This document shows positions 1 through 6,608 of a stretch of 17,236 nucleotides of DNA, one piece after another. The notes beneath the pieces were generated by a model. That model saw nothing but the letters and a program-made list of their open reading frames with translations, was not told the DNA's origin and searched no databases. Origin of the DNA: Candidatus Methanomarinus sp. HR1 (GTDB lineage Archaea > Halobacteriota > Methanosarcinia > Methanosarcinales > Methanocomedenaceae); assembly GCA_002926195.1 (NCBI GenBank), contig MZXQ01000009.1:4675-21910 (forward strand), written 5' to 3'. Positions within the stretch are counted from its first letter, which is position 1. Every line of letters starts with the position of its first letter. A program made the position numbers and the translations under genes.

Positions 1-581
1 ATATCCTTTACATTTTGCTTATTTATAGTAAACCTCAGACCTACCTTGATTCCCTCATTCCGGCAGTTCCGCAACCCGTTCAAAGCTGCATCATATGCAC
101 CCTGCATACCCCTGAAAGCATCGTTTGTCTCTCTTACACCATCCAGTGATATACCAACATACGAAAGTCCGATCTCCTTTAGTACCCTTGCCATCTTTTT
201 ATCGATCAATGTGCCGTTTGTAGAAATAACAGCCCGCATTCCTTTTGACTTTGCATACAGTGCAAGTTCGGGAAGGTCTTTGCGCATAATAGGCTCACCA
301 CCCGAGAACAGGATCACAGGAGAGCCAAACTCAGCCAGATCATCTATTAGTTCTTTGCCCTGCTGTGTAGTGAGTTCATCCGTATAATCGATGTCCCTGG
401 ATTGAGCATAACAATGTACACAATGCAGGTTACAGCGCCTGCCCATATTCCAGACCACTACCGGTTTTTTATCCTTTGAGAACTGCAACAAATGAGAAGG
501 GAGTGTGGCAGAATCCCGTCCATATCGTAGAGCATCCGAGGGCTCAACAGTTCCACAGTAAAGTTTTGAAATACCTATCAT
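1..581 (-). CDS. ahbC: AhbC-like radical SAM protein of haem biosynthesis (3' end outside window)
   Basis: Only the first 193 codons are present; the C-terminus lies beyond base 1. The ATG at 581-579 gives an N-terminus (MIGISKLYCGTVEPSDALRY) that I recognise from 12,18-didecarboxysiroheme deacetylases. The radical SAM cluster motif CxxxCxxC is at C50, C54 and C57, in the context NMGRRCNLHCVHCYA, and is followed by the SAM-contacting GGEP at 94-97. AhbC removes the two acetate side chains of didecarboxysiroheme on the way to haem b in archaea and sulfate reducers. That role fits the haem-rich cytochrome genes 1.3 kb away. The NirJ/SPASM relatives are close, so a haem d1-type role cannot be excluded without the C-terminus. 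No strong Shine-Dalgarno site is seen. A perfect palindrome lies 22-48 bases upstream of the start. Confidence 0.82.
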   Translation of the reverse strand, partial: MIGISKLYCGTVEPSDALRYGRDSATLPSHLLQFSKDKKPVVVWNMGRRCNLHCVHCYAQSRDIDYTDELTTQQGKELIDDLAEFGSPVILFSGGEPIMRKDLPELALYAKSKGMRAVISTNGTLIDKKMARVLKEIGLSYVGISLDGVRETNDAFRGMQGAYDAALNGLRNCRNEGIKVGLRFTINKQNVKD

Positions 582-602
582 ATTATTTCTCAATTTCTTT
601 AT

Positions 603-629
603 AGTATATAATCTATAGGATTATATACT
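603..629. promoter_or_regulatory. Perfect AT-rich palindrome in the ahbC promoter region
   Basis: Arms AGTATATAATC (603-613) and GATTATATACT (619-629) are exact reverse complements around a 5-base centre, TATAG. The site lies 22-48 bases upstream of the ahbC start codon, where an archaeal TATA element would be expected, and the arms themselves contain TATATAAT-like sequence. It could be an operator overlapping the TATA box. It could instead be the AT-rich half of the two-hairpin repeat module that continues to base 666. Confidence 0.5.
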
Positions 630-630
630 C

Positions 631-666
631 AAGAAAATCCGACCATAGGGAGGATTTTGTTCTTCA
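631..666 (+). repeat. Short copy of the AAAATCC...GGATTTTGTTCTT hairpin repeat
   Basis: The stem is AAAATCC (634-640) with GGATTTT (652-658) around a GACCATAGGGA-type loop, followed by the family tail GTTCTT. It differs from the corresponding part of the copy at 14761-14794 only in the loop centre (CATA in place of CGAA). It directly follows the palindrome at 603-629, giving a palindrome-plus-hairpin unit like the one at 14920-14981. Confidence 0.7.
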
Positions 667-730
667 TATATATTAGTACTCTTCTAAGATCAGTGCCCAT
701 GGCAAATTTTAAGAATATAATAATCATTTC

Positions 731-794
731 AAAATGCCATGCTTTTTGAAGTGGATACAAATCTTCTAACCTTCTGCTCTTTTAAGAGCCTCAG
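731..794. repeat. Decayed repeat modules
   Basis: Bases 731-757 match the reverse complement of 14645-14671 at 25 of 27 positions. Bases 768-794 match 14732-14758 in the same orientation at 23 of 27, keeping most of the GCTCTTT...AGAGCC hairpin. The two parts therefore lie in opposite relative orientation, as expected of shuffled or eroded repeat modules. No open reading frame is supported here. Confidence 0.55.
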
Positions 795-867
795 ACGAAG
801 ATATCATTATCAGAGATCCAATATGAAACAATATATAAACACCGATTTCACAGATTTCTTAAGAGTC

Positions 868-1037
868 AAGAACAAAATCCTCCCTTCGGTCGGATTTTAT
901 TGACTGAGGCTCTCGAAAGAGCCGAAGATTAGAAGATTCGTAAAATCTTCGCATGAGGCTCTCGAAAGAGCCGAAGATTAGAAAATGTGAATGGAGTGAT
1001 CATTTTCGATATATCAAGTTATACTTGATATATACTA
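868..1037 (-). repeat. Long modular hairpin repeat, copy A (inverted relative to copy B)
   Basis: Read on the + strand it contains four hairpin types in order: AAAATCC/GGATTTT (874-898); GGCTCT/AGAGCC with a CGAA loop (908-923, again 957-972); an AAAATG/CATTTT stem (984-1006 region); and a long AT palindrome with ATATATCAAG (1009-1018) and CTTGATATAT (1024-1033) around TTATA. Apart from a 49-base internal duplication and a 2-base indel it matches the reverse complement of 14676-14794 at 115 of 119 positions. Any apparent reading frame here is an accident of the repeat. Its function is unknown. Confidence 0.8.
905..982. repeat. Tandem duplication inside copy A
   Basis: A 29-base unit beginning TGAGGCTCTCGAAAGAGCCG occurs at 905-933 and again, unchanged, at 954-982. 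The 20-base spacer, with the end of the first unit, contributes a further hairpin: GAAGATT (932-938) with AATCTTC (944-950). Copy B at 14676-14794 has one unit only, so copy A has expanded or copy B has contracted. Confidence 0.8.
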
Positions 1038-1062
1038 AACCATATCTGTTTTTTGTAACTTT

Positions 1063-1147
1063 CTGCCACAGAGTACACAGAGATCACAGAGATGTCTTTT
1101 CCGCCCCCCAAGTCCTCTCTCTGTGCTCTCTGTGACCTCTGTGGCAG
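1063..1147. repeat. Long imperfect hairpin of CACAGAG repeats
   Basis: Arms 1063-1092 and 1118-1147 are reverse complements at 27 of 30 positions, with a 25-base C- and T-rich loop. Each arm is itself a short-period repeat (CACAGAG, ACACAGAG, TCACAGAG). The hairpin lies upstream of the moaB-like gene and does not code for anything I can support. A shorter relative, TACAGAGGACAC, is found at 3776-3816. Confidence 0.75.
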
Positions 1148-1269
1148 TCATATTGAGTTCCAAATTACACTTGCGGAGTAGTATACTATTAAAAATACCA
1201 GTAAATTATCACGATTCATCACTTAACCGATCACATATGATTTTATATATTACATACATAAGACTCATC

Positions 1270-1815
1270 ATGAACCATGAAAATACATCCATGATCCATA
1301 AAAAAAGCGCTCCGAGATCCGCTCGCTTCGCAGTTATCACAGTAAGTACATCCAGATTCGAAACCTTTGGAAATTCCCCTGATCCTGAACATTCCGATGA
1401 TATCTCAGGTAAGCTCATGATAGAACTCTTAAAAAGCTCAGGACACGAAGTGTCCCGGTATTCGCTACTACCTGACAATAAGGACGAGATCACACAACTG
1501 GTCAGTGGTCTGAGTGATTCGGATATTAATGCTATAGTAATAAGCGGAGGTACCGGACTTGCATCCGATGATGTAACATTAGAAGCAGTAGAGCCTCTTT
1601 TTAATAAAACAATTCCTGGATTCGGTGAACTGTTCAGACAAAAAAGCCTGAATGAAGTCGGTACTGCTGCTATGCTTTCAAGAGCCAGCGCAGGTATTGT
1701 TAACAAATGTATTGTTTTTTGCCTGCCAGGTTCACCCGCTGCTGTAAAACTAGGTCTTAACGAACTGGTCATTCCTGAAGTGACCCATATTATCAAGCAT
1801 GTAGCTTCGCAGTAA
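1270..1815 (+). CDS. moaB: MoaB/MogA-type molybdopterin-binding protein
   Basis: A 181-residue protein of the MoaB/MogA fold, which adenylylates molybdopterin before molybdenum or tungsten insertion. Visible marks are the SGGTGLASDD segment (GGTG at 93-96, D100/D101) that binds the pterin, the following VEPLFNKTIPGFGELFR stretch, and LPGSP at 152-156. The frame is open back to 1123, but the upstream part would translate the CACAGAG hairpin. I chose ATG 1270 because homology-like sequence starts soon after it (SARFAVITVSTSR) and a TATA-like element lies just upstream. ATG 1291 is an alternative. No clear Shine-Dalgarno site precedes either, so the message may be leaderless. The long charged N-terminus is slightly unusual. 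In an organism like this the cofactor would serve tungsten or molybdenum enzymes such as formylmethanofuran dehydrogenase. Confidence 0.85.
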   Translation: MNHENTSMIHKKSAPRSARFAVITVSTSRFETFGNSPDPEHSDDISGKLMIELLKSSGHEVSRYSLLPDNKDEITQLVSGLSDSDINAIVISGGTGLASDDVTLEAVEPLFNKTIPGFGELFRQKSLNEVGTAAMLSRASAGIVNKCIVFCLPGSPAAVKLGLNELVIPEVTHIIKHVASQ

Positions 1816-1907
1816 GCAAATACTAAATGGAAATATTTATTTACTGCTGAATTACTATACTTTTTCAAGAAAATTAATCATCCGAATCGAAAAGAGGGAT
1901 AATTATT

Positions 1908-2702
1908 ATGCAAGGAAATCAAGAGGTTGTAATTGGAAAACGTTATGGATTAAAAGAAATGGTTGCACATAATTTGCATATGCTGACATGTGTAATTCTA
2001 ATAATTAGCGGACTATATATGATGAAACAGTTCAATATCTGTGCAGCAGATTCATGGGGCTTCATATCTTATGATCCATTACGCTTGATCCATATAGTAG
2101 TAGCTATATTGTTTTTATTAATGAACTGGGTCCTGATTCCGTACAATCTGATTAGCAGCGGTCATATCTTTCAATATATCTTCGGCCCGAAAGACATTGT
2201 CCGTCTAAAAGACGCATTTGTTGGAATTTTCAATAAAGAACAATATCCAAAATATACTATTTATAATAAAACCACAGGACATTATGAGAACGCACTTCAT
2301 CCGGTGGTTAAGCTTTTATGCATATTCGAAGGAATGGCCATTGTGCTTATAGCACTTACCGGTTTCATAATGATCGATCTTAATTTTGTAGTAATACATT
2401 TTGATATTCCTCTCTGGAATGATCTCATGACCTGGTTAGTTGAAGATGTTATTGGTTTTTTTGCAGCATTTATTAATATGACCGGAGTCCAGCTCGTGCG
2501 CTCAGTTCATTTATGGGCTACATACTGGTTTGTAATTGAATTAATCTTCCATCTTGGATTCTTATTCATTGACCCGAGAACAGGCAAGTATTTCAAAGCT
2601 ATGTTCCTGACCGGTAAAGAAGAAATGGATGAATACACCGAAGTAACAGAAGGTGGGCACGAAGAGAAAAAAGAAAAGCATCCAATAATTGTATTCAGAT
2701 AA
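1908..2702 (+). CDS. Membrane cytochrome b (VhtC/formate dehydrogenase gamma/b561-like)
   Basis: A 264-residue protein with four clear membrane segments at about 21-40, 58-80, 133-157 and 195-221, plus an amphipathic stretch at 175-192. Likely haem b ligands are histidines at or near the membrane: H21/H24, H62, H131, H201 and H215, the last two spaced 14 apart in SVHLWATYWFVIELIFHLG. This pattern is that of the b-type cytochrome subunits of membrane hydrogenases and formate dehydrogenases, which exchange electrons with quinone or methanophenazine. The C-terminal 35 residues are charged and cytoplasmic. AGAGGG at 1893-1898 is a good ribosome site for ATG 1908. No hydrogenase or dehydrogenase subunit lies nearby. 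The next gene is a multihaem cytochrome c, so it probably passes electrons from the membrane pool outward. I infer this; it is not shown by homology here. Confidence 0.82.
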   Translation: MQGNQEVVIGKRYGLKEMVAHNLHMLTCVILIISGLYMMKQFNICAADSWGFISYDPLRLIHIVVAILFLLMNWVLIPYNLISSGHIFQYIFGPKDIVRLKDAFVGIFNKEQYPKYTIYNKTTGHYENALHPVVKLLCIFEGMAIVLIALTGFIMIDLNFVVIHFDIPLWNDLMTWLVEDVIGFFAAFINMTGVQLVRSVHLWATYWFVIELIFHLGFLFIDPRTGKYFKAMFLTGKEEMDEYTEVTEGGHEEKKEKHPIIVFR

Positions 2703-2801
2703 TTGAAATAGTAATAAATCATTAAGTAATTACGAATAATAGTAATAGTATTAGAAATAGAGAAAAACACAAAAGAAAATAGTATTATACTTATAATAAT
2801 T

Positions 2802-2808
2802 AAGGAGG
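2802..2808 (+). promoter_or_regulatory. Shine-Dalgarno site AAGGAGG deciding a TTG start
   Basis: AAGGAGG lies 8 bases before TTG 2817 and is the strongest ribosome site in this gap. No ATG or GTG is at a suitable distance, and the signal peptide begins exactly at this TTG (MKTFKTAHLLIL). Confidence 0.8.
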
Positions 2809-2816
2809 AAGTTGAT

Positions 2817-3764
2817 TTGAAGACATTTAAAACAGCTCATTTATTAATATTAATAATAGGGCTATCTTTAATTACCACATGCTATGCAGAAGATATGGAA
2901 TATACCAGTGAAACTGTAATGGCCGAAGATTCAAACTGTAAGGAATGTCATATCGGGGATGTACATGTAATCCATGAATCTACATCCGCGACATGCCAGG
3001 GCTGTCACGGAGCCTCATTAAGCGATCGCCAGCCTGAATGTTCAAAATGTCATTATGGTAGTATACATAGTGTCCATAGCGGTAAAGTAAATACAGAGAA
3101 TTGTTCATACTGTCACGAAGGACTCGACCAGTTACATGTTGAGTTTATATCAGACACCGTATGTGTCCACTGTCACAAGGATCTGTTAGACGTTCACGGA
3201 GGCCCGACAGATTCATGTGAAATATGTCACGGAACATCACCTGATATTGTCATACCAGTTACAGGATCAGATGATGTAATTGTATGCCAGGGCTGTCATA
3301 TCTCAACAGATGTTGCAGCACTTCATGGTGAAGCAGATAATGTCAGTTCATGCTATATGTGTCATAGACCAGGTTCTACGGAGATGAATGAGAGTGAGAT
3401 CCCTCACTTTATCCATGTACCTGAAGTACCATGTGAGAACTGTCACCTGAACTCTGAAAGCGGAGAGATTATAATTCCGGAATGTATCGCGTGTCATGCT
3501 GTAGATACCCTTCACGGATATGACCAGATTGCATTAAAGACATCCAGTACGGGACTGGATTGTTCAGTCTGCCATCCTATGATGGAAGGACCGGAAGGAC
3601 CGGATGAACCTTCAACTCAGCCAACGGCAACTGGGGACTCAACATCCGGAACAGAAACAGAAACTGATGCAACAGAAACTGATACAGAGGGAAGTCCAGG
3701 TTTTGGAGCAATACTTGCATTTTCAATACTGGCTGTAATGTATCTGATCAGAAAGAGAAACTAG
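2817..3764 (+). CDS. Secreted 11-haem cytochrome c with PGF-CTERM anchor
   Basis: A 315-residue protein with a signal peptide at 1-24 (cut probably after TCYA), then eleven CxxCH haem-binding motifs between residues 41 and 253: CKECH, CQGCH, CSKCH, CSYCH, CVHCH, CEICH, CQGCH, CYMCH, CENCH, CIACH and CSVCH. After the last motif comes a Thr/Glu/Asp-rich stalk (about 255-292). The C-terminus is SPGFG, a hydrophobic stretch and RKRN (293-315), the tripartite PGF-CTERM signal recognised by archaeosortase A, which replaces it with a lipid anchor. The mature protein should sit on the outer face of the cell. It follows the cytochrome b gene by 114 bases, in the same direction. I infer that the two form a membrane-to-outside electron path, comparable in idea to the methanophenazine:cytochrome c oxidoreductases proposed for ANME archaea. 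Orthology is not established. The physiological partner is unknown. Confidence 0.93.
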   Translation: MKTFKTAHLLILIIGLSLITTCYAEDMEYTSETVMAEDSNCKECHIGDVHVIHESTSATCQGCHGASLSDRQPECSKCHYGSIHSVHSGKVNTENCSYCHEGLDQLHVEFISDTVCVHCHKDLLDVHGGPTDSCEICHGTSPDIVIPVTGSDDVIVCQGCHISTDVAALHGEADNVSSCYMCHRPGSTEMNESEIPHFIHVPEVPCENCHLNSESGEIIIPECIACHAVDTLHGYDQIALKTSSTGLDCSVCHPMMEGPEGPDEPSTQPTATGDSTSGTETETDATETDTEGSPGFGAILAFSILAVMYLIRKRN

Positions 3765-3775
3765 TTTTTTTGTAA

Positions 3776-3816
3776 TACAGAGGACACAGGGAAAATAAAC
3801 TCAGTGTTCCTCTGTA
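3776..3816. terminator. Hairpin between convergent genes
   Basis: TACAGAGGACAC (3776-3787) pairs with GTGTTCCTCTGTA (3804-3816), leaving one bulged base, and an upstream T7 run ends the cytochrome c gene. The stem lies in the 58-base gap between two convergent genes and could end transcription on both strands. Its sequence resembles the CACAGAG hairpin at 1063-1147, so it may also be a member of that repeat family. Confidence 0.5.
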
Positions 3817-3822
3817 ATTAAT

Positions 3823-4485
3823 TTATTTAATTTTAGACATACATCTTCTTTTTAAACTGCCGCATGCCTGGCGTATTTGTATATGTATGGGAGTCCTGGA
3901 TCCATAAACACTCGTTTTACCTGAAGCAATTGCCTTAAATATCGCATCGACTGACGGTTTTGAATCTATTTTCGTATATGCCCTACCCACCATCTCAACA
4001 AAATGGGCATCACTATTACCCAGCATTGGTAGATCCAGCTCTTTAGCCATTTTTTCTGCTTTTTTATTGAACCATCCAAAAATATAGCGGGAATTCAATG
4101 TCTCGATTGCATCCACATCCAGATCAGCTACATTACCCAGGCTTTGTGGGTATCCTTTATAGGGGTGTGGAGCTACAACCATGCAATCCTGAGCTCTGGC
4201 CATCCTGATTATTTCCTCTGGGCTCCTTTTTTTTGGAAATGCCTGTTGTGCGCCCAGGATCAATAAATGCCCGCGGTTAGTAGTCACCTCAATACCTGGT
4301 ACCACAACAATATCAAATCCCCCTTCTTCAACTAACCGCTGCGCTTCAAGCGAGCCTTCTATAGTATCATGATCACATATGGCGATTGCGTTTAGTCCTA
4401 TATTGCAGGCATATGCTAATATCCCATCTACAGGGGATGAACAATCCCCTGAATAACAGGAATGAATATGAAGGTCAAGATTCAT
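3823..4485 (-). CDS. PHP-domain metal-dependent phosphoesterase
   Basis: A 220-residue protein with the complete set of PHP metal-binding motifs: DLHIHS (4-9), CDHDT (37-41), PGIEV (63-67), APHPY (108-112) and GNSDAH (155-160). These bind two or three metal ions and cleave phosphomonoesters or phosphodiesters. Archaeal stand-alone PHP proteins of this size are usually left without a defined substrate. I chose ATG 4485 because the family begins a few residues before DLHIHS and a TATA-like AT stretch lies about 20-30 bases upstream. The frame stays open to ATG 4527, which would add 14 residues not typical of the family. It is convergent with the cytochrome c gene and divergent from the por operon. 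Confidence 0.85.
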   Translation of the reverse strand: MNLDLHIHSCYSGDCSSPVDGILAYACNIGLNAIAICDHDTIEGSLEAQRLVEEGGFDIVVVPGIEVTTNRGHLLILGAQQAFPKKRSPEEIIRMARAQDCMVVAPHPYKGYPQSLGNVADLDVDAIETLNSRYIFGWFNKKAEKMAKELDLPMLGNSDAHFVEMVGRAYTKIDSKPSVDAIFKAIASGKTSVYGSRTPIHIQIRQACGSLKRRCMSKIK

Positions 4486-4598
4486 AAGAGTGTTAATGCA
4501 ATAAGTATTAAAAAAGATTTCGAACATTACCTTTTTAGTTCATCAAATCAGTATACTGATAATTTTAAGTATTATTGCATTTATCAAGGAGACTAATT
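4486..4598. promoter_or_regulatory. Divergent promoter region for the PHP gene and porGDAB
   Basis: This 113-base AT-rich gap separates divergent genes. On the minus strand a TTTTTTAATACTTAT stretch fits a TATA element for the PHP gene. On the plus strand GTATACTGATAA and ATTTTAAGTATTA are TATA-like candidates for the por operon. AAGGAG (4586-4591) is the porG ribosome site. Assignments are by eye. Confidence 0.4.
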
Positions 4599-5144
4599 AT
4601 GAAAGAAATACGAATTCACGGCCGTGGAGGACAAGGTTCTGTCACAGCAGCTGAACTTCTTGCAGTTGCTGCATTTAAAGATGGCCATTATTCCCAGGCA
4701 TTCCCTTCTTTTGGAGTTGAACGCCGAGGTGCTCCCGTAGCCGCTTTTACAAGAATAGACGACATCCCCATCCGGTTGCGCAGTCAGATATACGAACCAG
4801 ACTATATTATTGTCCAGGATCCGACATTGATCGAGGTAGTGGATGTGACAGGGGGTGTAAAACCAGGCGGTAAGATACTTATCAATTCGGATTTTTCGCC
4901 TGAGACATTCAAACTTGATACTCCCGCAGAAGTGATGACTATAGATGCCACCAGGATCGCACTTGATATTATAGGGCTCCCCATCATGAATACCGTGATG
5001 TTAGGAGCTTTTGCCGGGGCCACAGGCGAGATTAACATCCGGAGCATCCAGTATGCAGTATCTGAGCGCTTCCCTGGTAAAGTAGGTGAAAAAAACTCAA
5101 AGGCTGCATATGAAGCATATAAACGACTGGAGGCAAAAAGATGA
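4599..5144 (+). CDS. porG: Pyruvate:ferredoxin oxidoreductase, gamma subunit
   Basis: A 181-residue gamma subunit of the four-subunit 2-oxoacid:ferredoxin oxidoreductase family. The signature is IRIHGRGGQGSVTAAELLA (GRGGQG at 8-13), followed by SFGVERRGAPVAAFTRID. With PorD, PorA and PorB it converts pyruvate plus CoA to acetyl-CoA, CO2 and reduced ferredoxin, or runs in reverse for carbon assimilation. The start is ATG 4599, placed 7 bases after AAGGAG. An in-frame ATG at 4575 has no ribosome site and adds residues absent from the family. The stop overlaps the porD start as ATGA. The order G-D-A-B is typical of archaeal pyruvate synthase, which favours pyruvate over ketoisovalerate or indolepyruvate as substrate. 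Confidence 0.93.
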   Translation: MKEIRIHGRGGQGSVTAAELLAVAAFKDGHYSQAFPSFGVERRGAPVAAFTRIDDIPIRLRSQIYEPDYIIVQDPTLIEVVDVTGGVKPGGKILINSDFSPETFKLDTPAEVMTIDATRIALDIIGLPIMNTVMLGAFAGATGEINIRSIQYAVSERFPGKVGEKNSKAAYEAYKRLEAKR

Positions 5145-5401
5145 AGATCGCTATTGGTGGAATGGTAGAGCCAGGAAGTACCAGAGTAAACAAAACAGGT
5201 GGCTGGAGGATCTACCGGCCGTTGTATCACAAGGATATGTGTATTAAATGCGGTATATGCTCATTGTTGTGTCCTGATAGTAGTGTGAAGGCTCAGGAAG
5301 ACGGGTATGTTATTTTCGATTATGATTACTGTAAAGGATGCGGTATCTGCGCTTATGAATGCCCTAAAGATGCAATTGAGATGGTGCTGGAGGAGAAATA
5401 A
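5141..5401 (+). CDS. porD: Pyruvate:ferredoxin oxidoreductase, delta (ferredoxin-like) subunit
   Basis: An 86-residue protein with two classical 4Fe-4S motifs: C34-x2-C37-x2-C40-x3-C44P and C64-x2-C67-x2-C70-x3-C74P. It carries electrons from the thiamine centre in PorB to external ferredoxin. The N-terminal 30 residues (GGMVEPGSTRVNKTGGWR) are the usual PorD lead-in. Its ATG overlaps the porG TGA by four bases, suggesting translational coupling. It ends one base before the porA start. Confidence 0.94.
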   Translation: MKIAIGGMVEPGSTRVNKTGGWRIYRPLYHKDMCIKCGICSLLCPDSSVKAQEDGYVIFDYDYCKGCGICAYECPKDAIEMVLEEK

Positions 5402-5402
5402 C

Positions 5403-6608
5403 ATGACTGATAATCCAATGGAAAAAATGAGTGTTGTTGAAGGTTCATATGCAACAGCACACGCAGTAAAAGTATGCAGACCCAATGTAATATCGGCATA
5501 TCCTATTACACCGCAGACCCATATTGTTGAGGATCTGTCCCAGTTTATTGCTGATGGTGAGATAGATAACTGTGAATTTATCACAATCGAGAGTGAGTTC
5601 TCTGCACTTTCCGCACTGGTGGGTGCCAGTGCAGCCGGGGCACGGACATATTCATCAACGTCATCACAGGGACTTGAACTGATGCATGAAGTTGTATTCA
5701 ATGTTTCAGGAATGCGTCTGCCCACAGTCATGACAGTAGTAAACAGGGCTGTAAGCGCTCCGATCAGTATCTGGAATGATCATCAGGATAGCATCTCAGA
5801 GCGTGATACAGGATGGATACAGTTGTATGCAGAGAACAGTCAGGAAATAAGTGACCTGACACCACTGGCATATAAAGTAGCAGAAGATAAAGATGTAATG
5901 CTACCTGCAATGGTATGTATGGACGGTTTTATCCTGTCTCATGTATTTGAACCTGTTGTTTTATTAGAACAAGATCTGACAGATGAATACTTGCCGCCTT
6001 ATCGCCCTGAGCATATCTTAGACACAAAGAATCCCAAGACCTTTGGTTCATTTGCTGATCCTTCGGTTTATACTGAGTTCAGGTATATGCAGCAGAAGGG
6101 AATGGATATAGCTCTTAAAAAAATAGAGAAAGCTGTTGATGAGTTTACCAGGATCTTCGGTCGTGACCACGGTGGACTTATTGATACATATAGAGCAGAT
6201 GATGCTGAGATCTTGCTTATGGCAATGGGTTCTGTAGTAGGTACTATTAAGGATGTAATAGATGAAGCCCGTATTGATGGGATCAAAGTCGGACTGCTCA
6301 AGATCAGGTCATTTCGACCTTTCCCTGTGGAAGCTGTTCGCAAGACACTGGCAGATGCAGCCGTTATTGTAGTCCTTGATAAGAATATCTCTCTTGGATT
6401 AAATGAGGGCTCACTATGTACTGAAGTTAAGTCATGTTTGTATAATACTGATATCAATACACCTGTAATGGGCTTTATGCTGGGACATGGCGGCAGGGAC
6501 ATTTCCAAAGGAACTATTCACATGATTATAGATAAAAGCCAGAAGGTAGCAAGATCAGGTATTAAGGTAGAAAATGAATTTGTTGATGTGCGAGGTGATC
6601 TAATATGA
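5403..6608 (+). CDS. porA: Pyruvate:ferredoxin oxidoreductase, alpha subunit
   Basis: A 401-residue alpha subunit. The N-terminal pyrimidine-binding domain shows VISAYPITPQTHIVEDLSQF near residues 29-48, the ESEFSAL and TSSQGLELMHE segments, and NRAVSAPISIWNDHQDS. The later part (about 290-400) is the transketolase C-terminal-like domain with a MAMGSVVGTIKDVID segment. I chose ATG 5403 because GGAGGAG (5389-5395) lies 7 bases upstream and the family begins close to KMSVVEGSYATAHAV. The frame is open further upstream inside porD, but that part is not homologous. Its last codons overlap porB by four bases (ATGA). Confidence 0.94.
   Translation: MTDNPMEKMSVVEGSYATAHAVKVCRPNVISAYPITPQTHIVEDLSQFIADGEIDNCEFITIESEFSALSALVGASAAGARTYSSTSSQGLELMHEVVFNVSGMRLPTVMTVVNRAVSAPISIWNDHQDSISERDTGWIQLYAENSQEISDLTPLAYKVAEDKDVMLPAMVCMDGFILSHVFEPVVLLEQDLTDEYLPPYRPEHILDTKNPKTFGSFADPSVYTEFRYMQQKGMDIALKKIEKAVDEFTRIFGRDHGGLIDTYRADDAEILLMAMGSVVGTIKDVIDEARIDGIKVGLLKIRSFRPFPVEAVRKTLADAAVIVVLDKNISLGLNEGSLCTEVKSCLYNTDINTPVMGFMLGHGGRDISKGTIHMIIDKSQKVARSGIKVENEFVDVRGDLI

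Larger units (their letters stand above)
582..1269. other. Gene-free region filled with palindromic repeats
   Basis: This 688-base gap holds no convincing gene on either strand. It contains the palindrome at 603-629, the short hairpin copy at 631-666, decayed modules at 731-794, the long copy A at 868-1037 and the CACAGAG hairpin at 1063-1147. The last part carries a TATA-like TTTTATATAT near 1241-1250, about 20-30 bases upstream of the chosen moaB start, and is probably that gene's promoter. Confidence 0.7.

Noticed and set aside
868..1037. CRISPR array
   Set aside because: There are repeated units, but only two of them, palindromic throughout and without unique spacers of regular length; no cas genes are present.
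953..1135. A 60-codon open frame on the + strand
   Set aside because: It runs through hairpin repeat copy A and the CACAGAG hairpin, has no ribosome site and no protein-like composition.
1123..1269. Extending the moaB-like gene to the ATG at 1123
   Set aside because: The added residues would be translated from the CACAGAG hairpin and the promoter region and have no counterpart in the family.
1209..1868. A 219-codon frame on the minus strand
   Set aside because: It is the shadow of the moaB-like gene, whose + frame carries clear family motifs; the minus frame has none.
1908..3764. Part of a Borg-type extrachromosomal element because of the multihaem cytochrome
   Set aside because: The neighbours include the por operon, tRNA genes and lipid and proteasome genes typical of a chromosome, and no long perfect tandem-repeat arrays are seen.
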